Shown here: positions 45,021 to 55,700 of the stretch, in pieces
Numbering within the stretch: the stretch's first letter is position 1
Layout: each line of letters begins with the position of its first letter
NCBI RefSeq assembly: GCF_003205195.1
Contig: NZ_QJRY01000003.1
Location: forward strand, 186,001 to 250,000
Length of the DNA: 64,000 nt
Source: Peteryoungia wuzhouensis
Lineage (GTDB): Bacteria > Pseudomonadota > Alphaproteobacteria > Rhizobiales > Rhizobiaceae
Direction of reading: 5' to 3'
Position numbers and translations under genes: made by a program
Notes under the pieces: generated by a model
What the model was told of the DNA's origin: nothing
Seen by the model: only the letters and a program-made list of their open reading frames with translations
Databases searched by the model: none

Positions 45021-46286
45021 TCATTCTGCCGCCGAGCGGCGCCCATACCGTTTCTCGATATAGTCGGCGACCAAGGCTTCGAAATCGCCGGCAATGTTCG
45101 GGCCACGCAGCGTCATCGCCTTCTCACCGTCGATGAAGACAGGCGCTGCCGGATTTTCGCCAGTTCCCGGGAGCGAGATGCCGATATCGGCATGTTTGCT
45201 TTCGCCCGGACCGTTGACGATGCAGCCCATGACCGCGACGTTCAGTCCTTCAACGCCCGGATATTTTTCCCGCCAGACCGGCATGTTCTTGCGCAGGTCA
45301 TCCTGGATTTTCTGGGCAAGTTCCTGGAAAACGGTCGATGTCGTGCGGCCACAGCCGGGACATGCCGCAACCACAGGCACGAACTGCCGGAAGCCCATGA
45401 CCTGCAGCAGCTCCTGCGCCACCTGCACTTCACGGGTACGATCCCCGTTCGGTTCCGGCGTCAGGGACACACGCACCGTATCACCGATCCCGTGCTGCAG
45501 GACGTAGCCCATGGCAGCGGACGAAGCGACGATGCCCTTTGTGCCCATGCCGGCTTCCGTCAGCCCCAGATGCAGCGCGTGATCGGAACGATCGGCCAGC
45601 ATCTGGTAAACGGCGATCAGGTCCTGCACCTGGCTGACCTTGGCCGACAGGATGATGCGGTTGCGCGGCAGGCCGATTTCCTCGGCAAGTTCCGCCGACA
45701 GCAGTGCCGACTGCACGATCGCCTCACGCGTGACCTGGCGTGCCGACAGCGGTGAACCGTTTTCGGCATTGGCATCCATCAGCCGGGTCAGCAGCTCCTG
45801 ATCCAGCGAGCCCCAGTTGACGCCGATGCGCACCGGTTTGTCGTAACGGATCGCCATTTCGACGATCTCCGCAAACTGCTTGTCCTTCTTGTCCTTGAAG
45901 CCGACATTGCCCGGATTGATCCGGTATTTGGCCAAGGCTTCGGCGCAGGCAGGATGATCGGCCAGCAGCCGGTGGCCGATATAGTGGAAGTCGCCGATCA
46001 GCGGCACGTCCATGCCCAGCCGCAAAAGACGCTCGCGGATCTTCGGCACTGCTGCTGCACTCTCGTCGCGATCGACCGTGATGCGAACCACTTCGGAGCC
46101 AGCCTTGAACAGAGCTGCCACCTGCGCGACGGTTGAATCAATATCAGCGGTATCGGTATTCGTCATCGATTGGACAACGACAGGGGCGCCGCCTCCGATG
46201 ATCACCCCGCCGACATCGACGGCGACGGAGGACCGTCGTGGCTTCGGGTCATAGGCATCGGCGGACGGTATGGTTCCTGCGAACAT
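45021..46286 (-). CDS. ispG: 4-hydroxy-3-methylbut-2-en-1-yl diphosphate synthase
   Basis: IspG (GcpE) makes HMBPP in the MEP isoprenoid pathway using a [4Fe-4S] cluster. The iron-sulphur ligands are in [19 protein letters not shown] and [12 protein letters not shown], the standard pattern. The TIM-barrel part begins [11 protein letters not shown]. The 421 residues match bacterial enzymes. The start ending at 46286 ([14 protein letters not shown]) is preferred over one six codons upstream. It shares direction with the TetR and MFS genes upstream but probably has its own promoter. Confidence 0.96.
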   Translation of the reverse strand: MFAGTIPSADAYDPKPRRSSVAVDVGGVIIGGGAPVVVQSMTNTDTADIDSTVAQVAALFKAGSEVVRITVDRDESAAAVPKIRERLLRLGMDVPLIGDFHYIGHRLLADHPACAEALAKYRINPGNVGFKDKKDKQFAEIVEMAIRYDKPVRIGVNWGSLDQELLTRLMDANAENGSPLSARQVTREAIVQSALLSAELAEEIGLPRNRIILSAKVSQVQDLIAVYQMLADRSDHALHLGLTEAGMGTKGIVASSAAMGYVLQHGIGDTVRVSLTPEPNGDRTREVQVAQELLQVMGFRQFVPVVAACPGCGRTTSTVFQELAQKIQDDLRKNMPVWREKYPGVEGLNVAVMGCIVNGPGESKHADIGISLPGTGENPAAPVFIDGEKAMTLRGPNIAGDFEALVADYIEKRYGRRSAAE

Positions 46287-46379
46287 GGCTGTATCTCTAC
46301 GCACCTTCGAATGATGCTCTGGAGGTGGATCAAAGCACGCCGCTTGTCAACCGATCCCGCCGGCCACGATGGCGGACGA

Positions 46380-46967
46380 TCAGCGCGGCTGGATCGCGCC
46401 AAGAACCAGTTTCAGAAGGTGCGGGATGGTGTCATCCAACTCTTCGATATCCTGACGGCGGCATTTCATGCCCTCCACTGCGTCGATCAAAAGAGACGCG
46501 ACGATCTCGGACGACAGGCCTGACGGAAATGTGATGACCTGCGCCGCTTCGGACCGGCTGAGCTCCCGCGCGATTTCCTCCTCGACTGCCTTCATCCAGT
46601 CGAGAAAGAGGTCCGCCCCGAACTCGTGGCTGGTGTCGAACAGTTCAGCGCCATGCGCCGTCGCCAGGATCTGGCGTTGCGGGGCGACGATACCCTCACT
46701 CAAGGCGAGGAAAAGCCGGTCTTCGAGCGGCAGATCCTGTTCGAGGCTGGATCTGACCTTCAGAAGCGCCTCCTCCATCATCGATCGCATCAAGGCCCGG
46801 AAGATGTCGGGCTTGTTGCGAAAATGGATGTAGAGCGCCGGCCTCGACAGGCCGACGACCTGGGCGATATCGTCCATGGTCGTTCGCTTGAACCCATAGC
46901 TGACGAAGGTTCCATACGCCGCCTGGAGAATGAGCGCCCGTCGCTCGCCTACACTGATCTCTGACAT
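46380..46967 (-). CDS. TetR/AcrR family transcriptional regulator
   Basis: A TetR-type repressor of 195 residues. The helix-turn-helix is FVSYGFKRTTMDDIAQVVGLSRPALYIHFRNKPDIFRALM (about residues 22-61). The C-terminal ligand domain is not assignable. I start at the Met ending at 46967 (MSEISVGERR); an in-frame ATG ending at 46994 would place the whole dyad at 46970-47002 partly inside the coding region. The neighbouring MFS gene (upstream, same strand) is a natural target. Neither start has a strong ribosome-binding site, so the true start is uncertain. Confidence 0.87.
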   Translation of the reverse strand: MSEISVGERRALILQAAYGTFVSYGFKRTTMDDIAQVVGLSRPALYIHFRNKPDIFRALMRSMMEEALLKVRSSLEQDLPLEDRLFLALSEGIVAPQRQILATAHGAELFDTSHEFGADLFLDWMKAVEEEIARELSRSEAAQVITFPSGLSSEIVASLLIDAVEGMKCRRQDIEELDDTIPHLLKLVLGAIQPR

Positions 46968-46969
46968 TA

Positions 46970-47002
46970 TTGACACATTGACGATTTTCGTCATCGCGTC
47001 AA
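46970..47002. promoter_or_regulatory. Extended dyad at the TetR gene start (candidate autoregulatory operator)
   Basis: Concentric inverted repeats share one centre at 46986: outer TTGAC (46970-46974) with GTCAA (46998-47002), inner TGACGA (46979-46984) with TCGTCA (46988-46993). Twelve of fifteen arm positions are complementary. It abuts the preferred TetR start, as expected for a TetR operator. Confidence 0.55.
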
Positions 47003-47071
47003 CCGCCCTTTTTGATGCACCGATTCAGTCGCCAAGCCCTGCGACGGCCCTCACCTCGAAACGACCGAGGA

Positions 47072-48262
47072 TCAGGTCTCCGTGACCCTGTCGGCATATC
47101 GGGCGAGATGGGACAGGGCGAGCACCACCAGCAACAGGGCGGGGATAGCAGTGTAAACGGTGGACAGCGTCGTATGCTCCGCGACGAAACCGATCAGCGA
47201 TGGCGCAAAGAGGATACCTGAATAACCCATGGTGGTGACGACCGAGAGGCCGACTCCTGGCGCCAGTCCTGGGATGTTGCCTGCCGCCGAAAAGGCGATG
47301 GGCACCATGTTGGAAATGCCGATGCCGGCAATGGCAAACCCAATCAGGGCAAGCGTGACACTGTCCGAGCGGCCGGCAATCAGCAGACCGAGCGTCGCCA
47401 GCACCCCGCAGACCCGCAGTGTTTTGACCCCGCCGAATCGATCGCGCACGAAGTCACCAGCAAAGCGGCACGTCGCCATCGTCAGAGAAAACGCGGCAAA
47501 GGCGAAGCCGGAAAATTCTGTCGATGCATTGAGTTCGTTGCGCAGATAGAGGGCGCTCCAGTCGAGAACCGTTCCTTCCGGAACCATGCAGAACAATGCA
47601 ATGAGACCGATCAACCAAGGAAGCGGCGTCAGCGGCAGCCTTGCCCGTGCCGGTTCGTCGCTGGGATGCGGCGCGTCGGCAAGGATCATCGGGCGTGCCA
47701 CGAGGAAAAGCACCACACAGATGGCTGCCAACAGAAGGACATGGCCCAGGACGCCGAGCGTCGCGATCAACGCTCCGCCAGTGGCAGCCCCGAACAGTCC
47801 ACCCAAGCTCCAGAACGCATGGCAAGACGACATGATCGAACGCCGCATCTGCCGCTCGACCTCGACCGCATTGGCATTCATCGCGACATCCATCGCCCCG
47901 GTCAGCCCGCCGAACAGGAAGATCGCAATGACGCCGGTCCAGATGCTGTCCACCAGGGTCAGCAACACGATCGTCGGAATGTAGAGGAGCGTTGTGATCT
48001 GCACGACGCGGCTCGACCCGAGCCGGGCAATCTGCATTCCGGCAACAGGCATCATCACCAGCGAACCCACACCGAAGACGAACAGCATGATGCCCAGCAT
48101 CGATTCAGTGAGGCCCAGCGCCTGCGAGAAGAACGGGATCTTTGGCGCCCACGCACCCATGACCATGCCGTTGAGAAAAAACAGCAGTGCCACAGCTGCC
48201 CTCTCCCGGGTAACGATGGGAGCCGCCTCGGCCGATGCCTTCATCGATAGTGTGTCGTTCAT
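47072..48262 (-). CDS. MFS transporter (sugar/FucP-YbjJ-like)
   Basis: A 396-residue transporter with 12 predicted helices. The opening ALLFFLNGMVMGAWAPKIPFFSQALGLTESMLG resembles the YbjJ/FucP-like branch of the MFS, in which a fucose-type fold is used for sugars or, in many genomes, unknown solutes. FLFGGLTGAMDVAMNANAVEVERQM after helix 4 is a typical conserved loop of this branch. The start ending at 48262 has GGAGG five bases before it. It lies upstream of and co-oriented with the TetR gene, and may be its target. Confidence 0.87.
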   Translation of the reverse strand: MNDTLSMKASAEAAPIVTRERAAVALLFFLNGMVMGAWAPKIPFFSQALGLTESMLGIMLFVFGVGSLVMMPVAGMQIARLGSSRVVQITTLLYIPTIVLLTLVDSIWTGVIAIFLFGGLTGAMDVAMNANAVEVERQMRRSIMSSCHAFWSLGGLFGAATGGALIATLGVLGHVLLLAAICVVLFLVARPMILADAPHPSDEPARARLPLTPLPWLIGLIALFCMVPEGTVLDWSALYLRNELNASTEFSGFAFAAFSLTMATCRFAGDFVRDRFGGVKTLRVCGVLATLGLLIAGRSDSVTLALIGFAIAGIGISNMVPIAFSAAGNIPGLAPGVGLSVVTTMGYSGILFAPSLIGFVAEHTTLSTVYTAIPALLLVVLALSHLARYADRVTET

Positions 48263-48477
48263 CTCGTCCTCCATGCAACCGGCGGAACTCTACTTAAATC
48301 GATTTAGACGACAATCATCCATCCGCCTTCCGCGCATAACATTTTGTTTCCGCCCATGACGATCGCTGATGCGGCGCCGGCAGATTGACACAGCCGCGGA
48401 TTGCCGCGACAGATGGCGCCACGCCTGCGTCGGTTGCCTGCCGCAGCGATCATTCCTTCGTTGAAAGTCATGACCTC

Positions 48478-49341
48478 GTGAAGACGACCATTGGCGCCGG
48501 CATCCTCCTGTCCAGCCTGGCTTATTTCCTGTTTGCTATGCATGACGCCATGATCAAGCTGCTGGTGGAAACCACGACCGTCTGGCAAATCCTGTTCTGC
48601 CGCAGCATTGCGATCCTGATCGGCTGCCTGTTCATGGGCGGTCGCGGTCTGGTGCGCGAGACCATCGCCTCCCCGGTCAGGCGGCCGATGATGGTCCGCA
48701 GTCTGTTTCTCCTCGCAGCCTGGCTCTGCTATTTCCATGCGGCCAAGTTCCTGCCGCTCGCAGACCTCACGACGCTTTACTTCGCAGCACCGATCGTGGC
48801 GGTTGTCCTGTCGATCCCGATGCTGGGCGAACATGTCTCGTTCGCGAGTTGGGCCGCCGTGATCACCGGCTTCGTCGGCGTGATCGTGGCGAGCGATCCG
48901 ACCGGCATGGCGGACGGCTGGCCGGTCTACTTGGCCATCCTCGCAGCCTGTTGCTGGGCGATTGCCACCATCCTGTTGCGGCGGACGTCGCAGGACGCCA
49001 GCAGCATGGTGCAGATGGCAATGACCAACGTCTTCTTCCTGGCGCTTACGGCTCCGGTGGCGCTCAGCACCTGGACCATGCCAGCGGGCGGCGCGCAGAT
49101 CCTTTTGATCGCCGTCGGGCTCATCGGCGGACTGGGGCAACTCGCCTATTTCGAGAGCATGCGACGCGCACCGATCTCGATCATCGCACCGTTCGAGTAT
49201 ACGGCGCTGATCTGGGCCTTTGCGCTGGGTTACGCGATCTGGGGTGATATTCCCGGCCCGAACGTGATTGCTGGGGCCGTGCTGATCGCCACTGCCGGCG
49301 TCATCATCCTCTTCGCCGAAAGGCGGCGGGCCTCCGCCTGA
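48478..49341 (+). CDS. DMT superfamily transporter (EamA-like)
   Basis: A ten-helix drug/metabolite exporter of 287 residues made of two EamA repeats. The first begins GAGILLSSLAYFLFAMHDAMIKLL, and the second is around YLAILAACCWAIATILLRRTSQD. The EamA-type end RAPISIIAPFEYTALIWAFALGYAIWGDIPGPNVIAGAVLI is clear. A GTG start at 48478 suits the family; a TTG 31 codons earlier (48385) adds non-membrane sequence and is unlikely. The substrate is unknown. It is convergent with the M20 gene, with 7 bp between the stops. Confidence 0.85.
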   Translation: MKTTIGAGILLSSLAYFLFAMHDAMIKLLVETTTVWQILFCRSIAILIGCLFMGGRGLVRETIASPVRRPMMVRSLFLLAAWLCYFHAAKFLPLADLTTLYFAAPIVAVVLSIPMLGEHVSFASWAAVITGFVGVIVASDPTGMADGWPVYLAILAACCWAIATILLRRTSQDASSMVQMAMTNVFFLALTAPVALSTWTMPAGGAQILLIAVGLIGGLGQLAYFESMRRAPISIIAPFEYTALIWAFALGYAIWGDIPGPNVIAGAVLIATAGVIILFAERRRASA

Positions 49342-49348
49342 GCAGACG

Positions 49349-50512
49349 TCAAGACGCCTGCAGATAGCGCTCGGCCAACTCGACCCAGAAGGTCGTGCCG
49401 ATCGGCAGCGCATCATCGTTGAAGTCGTAGCGCGGATGGTGGAGCGGCGGATCGTTCTCCGTGCGTTTGGTCCCGAGGAAGAAGTAGCTGCCCGGACGCT
49501 CCGTGAGCATATAGGCGAAATCCTCGCTGCCCATCATCGGGCGGGGCAGGTCGAAGACCTTGTCGGCACCCGCAAAACTGACCGCAAGGTCGCGGACGAA
49601 ATCGGTCTCGGCTTTGTGGTTGATCGTCGCATTGTAGCCGCGCTGGTAGTCGATCGTGACACCCATGCCGTAGCTGGCCGCCTGCCCTTCAGCCACGGCC
49701 CGGATCCGCTGTTCCAGCTGGTCTCGGACCTTGGCATCGAAGGATCGGATGGAAAGGACCATCTCGGCCCGCTCGGGAATGACATTGCTGGCGGCCCCTG
49801 CATGGAAGCCGCCGACAGTAATCACTGACGGGTCCAGAGGGTGGATGTTGCGCGACACGATGGTCTGAAGAGCCATGATGATGGAAGCGCCGCAGACGAT
49901 TGGATCGGCCGTCGACTGCGGCTCTGCACCATGTCCGCCACGCCCATTGACAGTGATCTTGCATTCGTCGATCGCCGCCATGATTGGCCCCTCCCGCACG
50001 GCGATATGGCCGAAGGTGATATCAGGATCGTTGTGCAGGGCAAAAACCGCATCGCACGGAAACTTTTCAAACAATCCGTCCTCGATCATCAGTCTTGCGC
50101 CACCGAAATTCTCCTCAGCCGGCTGGAAGATCAGATGGATGGTACCATCGAAATTTCGCCGTTCCGCCAGGATCTGCGCCGCGCCCAGCAGCATGGCGGT
50201 ATGCCCGTCATGGCCGCAAGCATGCATGACGCCCGGCACTTTGCTGGCATAGTCCAACCCTGTTTCCTCCAAGATGGGAAGAGCATCGAAGTCCGCGCGA
50301 ATGCCGATGCTGCGCGGACTGTCGCCATGGCGCAAGGTGGCGACCACCCCCGTTCCGGCAAGTCCACGCGTCACCGCATAGCCGAGTGCCTGCAGCCGGT
50401 CGGCGACATAGTCCGACGTCTTGAATTCCGACAATCCGATCTCGGGAAACTGGTGCAGGTGGCGGCGCGTCGCCAGCACATCCGCCATGACATTGGGAAA
50501 CTGGATCGACAT
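49349..50512 (-). CDS. M20 family amidohydrolase (hippurate hydrolase / N-acyl amino acid type)
   Basis: A 387-residue metal-dependent amidase of the M20D group that splits N-acyl or N-aroyl amino acids, or related amides. Metal-binding and active-site blocks are visible: MHACGHDGHTAMLLGAA (about residues 94-110), FQPAEENFGGARLMIEDGLF with the catalytic Glu, the His in HNDPDI, and GSEDFAYML. GAGGAAG precedes the ATG. It is divergent from a TetR regulator gene across 145 bp. Substrate preference is not determinable from sequence; indole-acetyl-amino acids and hippurate are known substrates in the family. Confidence 0.92.
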   Translation of the reverse strand: MSIQFPNVMADVLATRRHLHQFPEIGLSEFKTSDYVADRLQALGYAVTRGLAGTGVVATLRHGDSPRSIGIRADFDALPILEETGLDYASKVPGVMHACGHDGHTAMLLGAAQILAERRNFDGTIHLIFQPAEENFGGARLMIEDGLFEKFPCDAVFALHNDPDITFGHIAVREGPIMAAIDECKITVNGRGGHGAEPQSTADPIVCGASIIMALQTIVSRNIHPLDPSVITVGGFHAGAASNVIPERAEMVLSIRSFDAKVRDQLEQRIRAVAEGQAASYGMGVTIDYQRGYNATINHKAETDFVRDLAVSFAGADKVFDLPRPMMGSEDFAYMLTERPGSYFFLGTKRTENDPPLHHPRYDFNDDALPIGTTFWVELAERYLQAS

Positions 50513-50657
50513 AAAATACTTCCTCGTATCGGACGTTCTCTACCTTCAATGGACGGCGCCGACTTTCGCACTTGCGACCTTGTTGTTCAACCGTATAAAA
50601 AGGCATAAGGCCAAGACCGGCCCGCTTGTCCTCATTGCGAACTGTTGGGAGATGCCG

Positions 50658-51302
50658 ATGACGCGACGCACATTCCAGCGGGCTGGGGAGGCCGAACGTC
50701 GCCAGGATCTGATTACCGCCACGCTGGACAGCATCTCCGAGCACGGACTGGAAGGCGCGACCGTCCGCGATATCGCGGCAAGGGCCGGCGTCACCGGCGG
50801 GCTGATCCGTCACTACTTCACCGGCAAGGACCAGATGGTCCAGGCAGCCTACCGGGAAATGCTGGCAACCATGACCAGGACGGCGGTCGATGCGATGGCC
50901 GATACCGGTGAGGACGCACATCACCGCCTTCACCGCTTCATCGTCGCCAATGTCAGCCCGCCGATCGCCGATCCCAAGGCACTTTCTCTCTGGGCCGCCT
51001 TCATCGGGAGAGTGCGGTCGGACGAGGAACTGGCACGGATCCACCGCGAAAATTACATGCTTTTCCTGGAGATCCTGGAAAATCTCGTCGCTTCGCTCCT
51101 CTCCGGCCATGGCCGCAAACCTACCCCATCGGAATGCAGGCATCTGGCGATCGCCATCAACGGCTTGATCGACGGCCTCTGGCTCGAAAATTCGCTCGCA
51201 AGCGATCTCTTCGACGAAGACCGCCTACCACAGATCGCGCTTGACGCCGTCGAGGCACTTTTGGGCGGGATTGCCTTGAGACCTGCTGTGGGCATGAACT
51301 GA
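50658..51302 (+). CDS. TetR family transcriptional regulator (BetI-like)
   Basis: A 214-residue repressor. The helix-turn-helix is LEGATVRDIAARAGVTGGLIRHYFTGKDQMVQAAYREML, and the C-terminal helical domain (FIVANVSPPIADPKALSLWAAFIGRVRSDEELARIH) resembles BetI of choline metabolism. No betaine genes are nearby. The divergent M20 amidohydrolase gene and the following aminotransferase gene are the likely targets. The ATG at 50658 has GGGAG seven bases away, better than an ATG two codons earlier. Confidence 0.88.
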   Translation: MTRRTFQRAGEAERRQDLITATLDSISEHGLEGATVRDIAARAGVTGGLIRHYFTGKDQMVQAAYREMLATMTRTAVDAMADTGEDAHHRLHRFIVANVSPPIADPKALSLWAAFIGRVRSDEELARIHRENYMLFLEILENLVASLLSGHGRKPTPSECRHLAIAINGLIDGLWLENSLASDLFDEDRLPQIALDAVEALLGGIALRPAVGMN

Positions 51303-51315
51303 AACGGAAATTTTG

Positions 51316-52488
51316 ATGAAATACGCCGCCGTGACGAAACGCCTGGCCGGATTGGGCTCGGGCAAATGGGCATTGCATATCGAAGGCCGTCGCATGGCAG
51401 CGTCAGGCATTCCCGTCATTGAGTTAACGATCGGCGAACCGGACATGCCGCCGGATCCGGCACTTCTGGCTGAATGCGCCCGTGCCATGAATGCCGGCCG
51501 CACGCGATATTCAAACGGCCGTGGCGAACCGTCGGTCGTGGATGCGCTGGTCAGCAAATATGGAAAGCGCAGGGAAGGCATCACGGCGCGCAACATCCTT
51601 TGCTTTCCTGGGACACAGAGCGCTCTCTTCGTCGTCATGATGGGACTGCTCGACGCCGGAGATGAGGTGTTGGCCGCCGACCCTTCTTATGCGACCTATG
51701 AGGGCGTCGCAGCCGCGACAGGCGGATGCCTTGTCCCGGTACCCCTTCGGGCCGAAAATGGGTTCCATCTTGACGCTGCCGACCTTGAGGCGGCGATCAC
51801 GCCGAGAAGCCGTGCGCTTCTTCTCAACACACCCCACAATCCGACCGGCGCTGTTCTGTCGGCAGCGGAAATTGCGGCGATCGGCGAAGTCTGCCGCCGC
51901 CACGACCTATGGATCGTGTGTGACGAGGTCTATGAAGAACTGACCTTTGATGACCGTTTCGCCTCGCCGTTCGACAACCCGGCTCTGGCTGACCGCACCA
52001 TTGTCGTCTCCTCGATCTCGAAATCACACGCCGCTCCGGGTTTCCGAAGTGGCTGGGCAGCGGGACCTGCAGAGTTCTTCGACCACCTGCTACCCGTGTC
52101 CGAAACTATGCTGTTCGGCGTCCAGCCGTTTATCGCCGACATGACGGCCATGGCTCTGACCCAGCCCATCGGGACGTCGGCGACCATGCGTGCCAACTAC
52201 CAATCCCGGGCCAACCTGATGGTAGATCGCCTCTCAGGCAGTCCTGCACTTCGACCGCATCGCCCGGAAGGCGGCATGTTCATCGTGCTTGATGTGTCGG
52301 GCACAGGCCTGACCGGCCACGACTTCGCCACGCGCCTCCTGCAGGAGGAAAAGGTCTCGGTGATGCCGGGATCATCCTTCGGCGAAGGCGCCCGGAACCT
52401 CGTTCGCATCTCCTTGACCGTTCCGGAAACAAGCCTGGAGGAAGCGGCACGAAGAATGCTATGCTTGGCGGAAAGACTGGCTGCCTGA
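51316..52488 (+). CDS. Class I/II pyridoxal-phosphate aminotransferase
   Basis: A 390-residue aminotransferase of the aspartate/aromatic type I fold. ELTIGEPDMPPDPALL is the N-terminal block. NTPHNPTGAVL binds the cofactor, and WIVCDEVYEELTFDDRFAS holds the Asp. VSSISKSHAAPGFRSGWAAG has the Lys that forms the Schiff base (about residue 235), and the Arg near the C-terminus is in GARNLVRISLTVPE. The substrate cannot be fixed. It starts 13 bp after the TetR gene, so the regulator and this enzyme are co-transcribed and opposite the M20 amidase, as though both enzymes serve one amino-acid route. Confidence 0.9.
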   Translation: MKYAAVTKRLAGLGSGKWALHIEGRRMAASGIPVIELTIGEPDMPPDPALLAECARAMNAGRTRYSNGRGEPSVVDALVSKYGKRREGITARNILCFPGTQSALFVVMMGLLDAGDEVLAADPSYATYEGVAAATGGCLVPVPLRAENGFHLDAADLEAAITPRSRALLLNTPHNPTGAVLSAAEIAAIGEVCRRHDLWIVCDEVYEELTFDDRFASPFDNPALADRTIVVSSISKSHAAPGFRSGWAAGPAEFFDHLLPVSETMLFGVQPFIADMTAMALTQPIGTSATMRANYQSRANLMVDRLSGSPALRPHRPEGGMFIVLDVSGTGLTGHDFATRLLQEEKVSVMPGSSFGEGARNLVRISLTVPETSLEEAARRMLCLAERLAA

Positions 52489-52774
52489 GCTAGTTCACGG
52501 CGCGCTTGGATGGGGGAGGCCGTCCTTTATGCGGTGACATCGAGCCTGAAGCGGGGGGCTTGGCCACCCGCTTGAAATAAGGCATAAAAACGCCAATTCA
52601 ACGTCCGGGAACCCGAAGCCAGTCGATAGAGTTCAACCGCCAAAGGTCTCAGACGCATTGCGGCGTTTTTCTGCCTCGATTGTCATCCAAAAGCCCGGCT
52701 TCGTGAACTGTTCCGACGACTGCGGTCTGCCTGAGCGATCCATCAACCACATTTGAACCGAGATTCAATCCTTC

Positions 52775-55700
52775 ATGACGCTGCATGTCCCATCGCGCGA
52801 CCTCGAAACCAAGCAGATCGATCACAACGATTCCATCAGATCTGCCTATTTCACCATCGAGGAATTGCAGGAGAGCGCGGCTTCGCTCGCGCTGAACGGC
52901 GCTGACGAACTACCGGGGTTGATCGACTTCGATTTCTTCGCCCGCCACAAGGAGAACGAGCGGGAAATCCTGCGCGTCTACAGAGCCACAGCCGCTGATG
53001 TCGAGGCCGGCGCCACCATCACGCCGGCGGCCGAGTGGTTGCTGGACAACCACTACGTCATCGAAGAGGCCATCCAGGAGGTCCGCCGGGACTTCCCGAA
53101 GAAGTTCTACCGGCAACTGCCCACGATGAAGGTCGGTTCGCGCGAGATCCCGCGCACCATGGCGATGGCTTGGCTCTATGTTGCCCACACCCATTCGACC
53201 GTCAGCCAAGAAAGCATGACGGCGCTGGTCGACGGTTATCAACGACACCAGACGCTGGAGATCGGCGAGCTTTGGGCGCTCCCCTCGATCGTACGTTTCG
53301 TCCTGGTTGAAAACCTTCGGCGCATTTCGACGCGTGTCGATCGCTCACGCCGCATGCGTGGCAAGGCAAACGAGGTCGCCGACGAAATCATCCGCCTCAA
53401 CGACCCGGTCGCGGCCGCCGCCTATCTGCGCCAGATCGAGCCACTGGCGGACGACAATACCTTCGCCACCCAATTCCTTTATCGTCTGCGCAACGGTTCG
53501 CAGAATACGAGTTTTGCCGTCGAATGGCTCGAAGGCCGGCTGGAAGCTGCAGGGCGGACCGCACAAGAGGCGATGGACGCCGAGCACAATCGCTTGTCCT
53601 CCGGCAATGTCACGATGGGCAACATCGTGCGCGGCTTGCGCGAGATCGACGACAAGGAATGGTCGGTCTGGGTGGAAGAGGTCAGCCAGGTCGACCACAT
53701 CCTTGGCCAGCACACGGATTACCGCGAGCTCGATTTCGGTTCGCGCAATGCCTATCGCAACACCATCGAAAAGCTGGCCCGCCGGTCTGACCTCAGCGAA
53801 ATCGAGATTGCCCAGACCGCCATCGACCTGGCAACGGAAAGCGCTGGGCCAGATGGCAAGCTCGACGTCGGAAACTATCTCGTCGGTTCGCATCGGGAGG
53901 AGCTTGAGGCGGCCATCGGTTACCGCGTGCCCGTCTCCCGCATTCTGACCTCCGCCATCAGGTCTCTGAACTGGCTCTCGATTGCAGCTCCGGTAATTGG
54001 CCTGACCATCGCGGCGCTTGCAATCATCGGACACTTCCTCGGTCAGGCTGGGGTCTCGACGCCCCTGATCTTCGTGTTGCTGGTCATGGTTTCGCTGCCC
54101 GTCTCCGAAGGAGCAACGGGGCTGTTCAACACCCTGATCACCTTTTTCATGAAGCCGACGCGGCTGACCGGCTACGAGTTCAAGCAGGGTATTCCGGAAG
54201 AAGCCCGCACGCTGGTCGTCGTCCCCTGCATGATTTCCAAGCGTGACGACGTTGACGAACTGATCCGCAATGTCGAAGTGCACCACCTGACCAACCCGCA
54301 CGGCGAGATCTATTTCGCCCTGCTGAGTGACTGGAAGGACAGTCAGGTCGAAGAGACGCCTGCCGACCTCGAAGTTCTCGACTATGCGAAACGCGAAGTC
54401 GCACAGCTGAACAGCCGCTATAACCAGGACGGCAAGACCCGCTTTTATCTCCTGCATCGCCGCCGCCTCCACAATCCGGCCGAAGGCTGCTGGATGGGTT
54501 GGGAGCGCAAGCGCGGCAAGCTGCACGAGCTGAACCTCCTGCTGCGGGGCGACCGCGACACATCCTACCTGCCGGGCGCCAACATGGTGCCGGAAAATGT
54601 CCGCTACGTCATGACGCTGGACGCAGACACCCGGCTGATGCGCGATGCCGTGACCAAACTGGTCGGCAAGATGCATCATCCGATCAACCGCCCGGTCATC
54701 GATCCCAAAAGTGGGCGCGTCGTCAGCGGTTATGGCGTTCTTCAGCCGCGTGTCACACCGTCGCTGACCACTGGCAAAGACGCCTCCGTCTTCCAGCGCA
54801 TCTTCTCGATGAACCGAGGGCTTGATCCTTACGTCTTCACCGTTTCCGACGTCTATCAGGACATCACGGACGAAGGCACCTTCACGGGCAAGGGTCTGTA
54901 CGACGTCGACGCCTTCGAGACCGCCATCAAGGGCCGCATCGACGAGAACTCCGTGCTCAGCCATGACCTGCTGGAAGGCTCGTTTGCGCGCTGCGCGCTC
55001 GTGACCGATGTCGAACTGGTCGAAGACTTCCCGACCCGTTACGAAGTGGAAAGCTCGCGCCAGCATCGCTGGGCACGCGGCGACTGGCAGCTGTTGCCCT
55101 ATATCGGCGATCCCAGCCGCGGCATCACCGCGCTGGGCCGCTGGAAGATGATCGACAACCTGCGCCGCTCGCTAACTCCGATCGCATGGTTCATGGCATC
55201 CGTTCTCGGCTGGGCCACCATGGAGCCGGTCGGCGCCACGATCTGGCAATTGCTGTTGATCTTCAGCCTCTTCGTTGCCCCGACGCTTTCGCTCCTTTCC
55301 GGTATCATTCCGCGCCAGACCGACATCGTGCCGGCGGCCCATTTCCAGACCCTCTGGTCGGAAGTGCGCTCGATCAATGCGCAGGTTGCGCTGCGCATCG
55401 TCTTTATTGCCGACAATGCCTGCATGATGGCCGATGCGATCGCACGTTCGCTGTACCGCATGTTGGTCAGCCGCAAGCTCCTGCTCGAGTGGCGCACGGC
55501 GGCCAGCGTCCAGTCGGCCGCTCAGGGCTCGATCGCATCCTATTATCAGAGCATGCGCCATGCGCCGATCCTCGCCATCCTTTCGGTCGGGGTTGCTGCC
55601 TTGCCAGGCGGCTACGGCTATCTGATCGGCCTGCCCTTCGCGCTTCTCTGGGTCCTGTCTCCCATGGTCGCCTGGTATGTCAGCCAGTCGGCGGAAACCG

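Noticed and set aside
50513-50657. BetI-type operator in the M20/TetR gap
   Set aside because: Only a short GTTG/CAAC inverted repeat is visible near 50583; not enough to call a site.
52551-52571. GCGGG/CCCGC hairpin downstream of the aminotransferase gene
   Set aside because: The stem is only five base pairs, with no T run; too weak to call a terminator.
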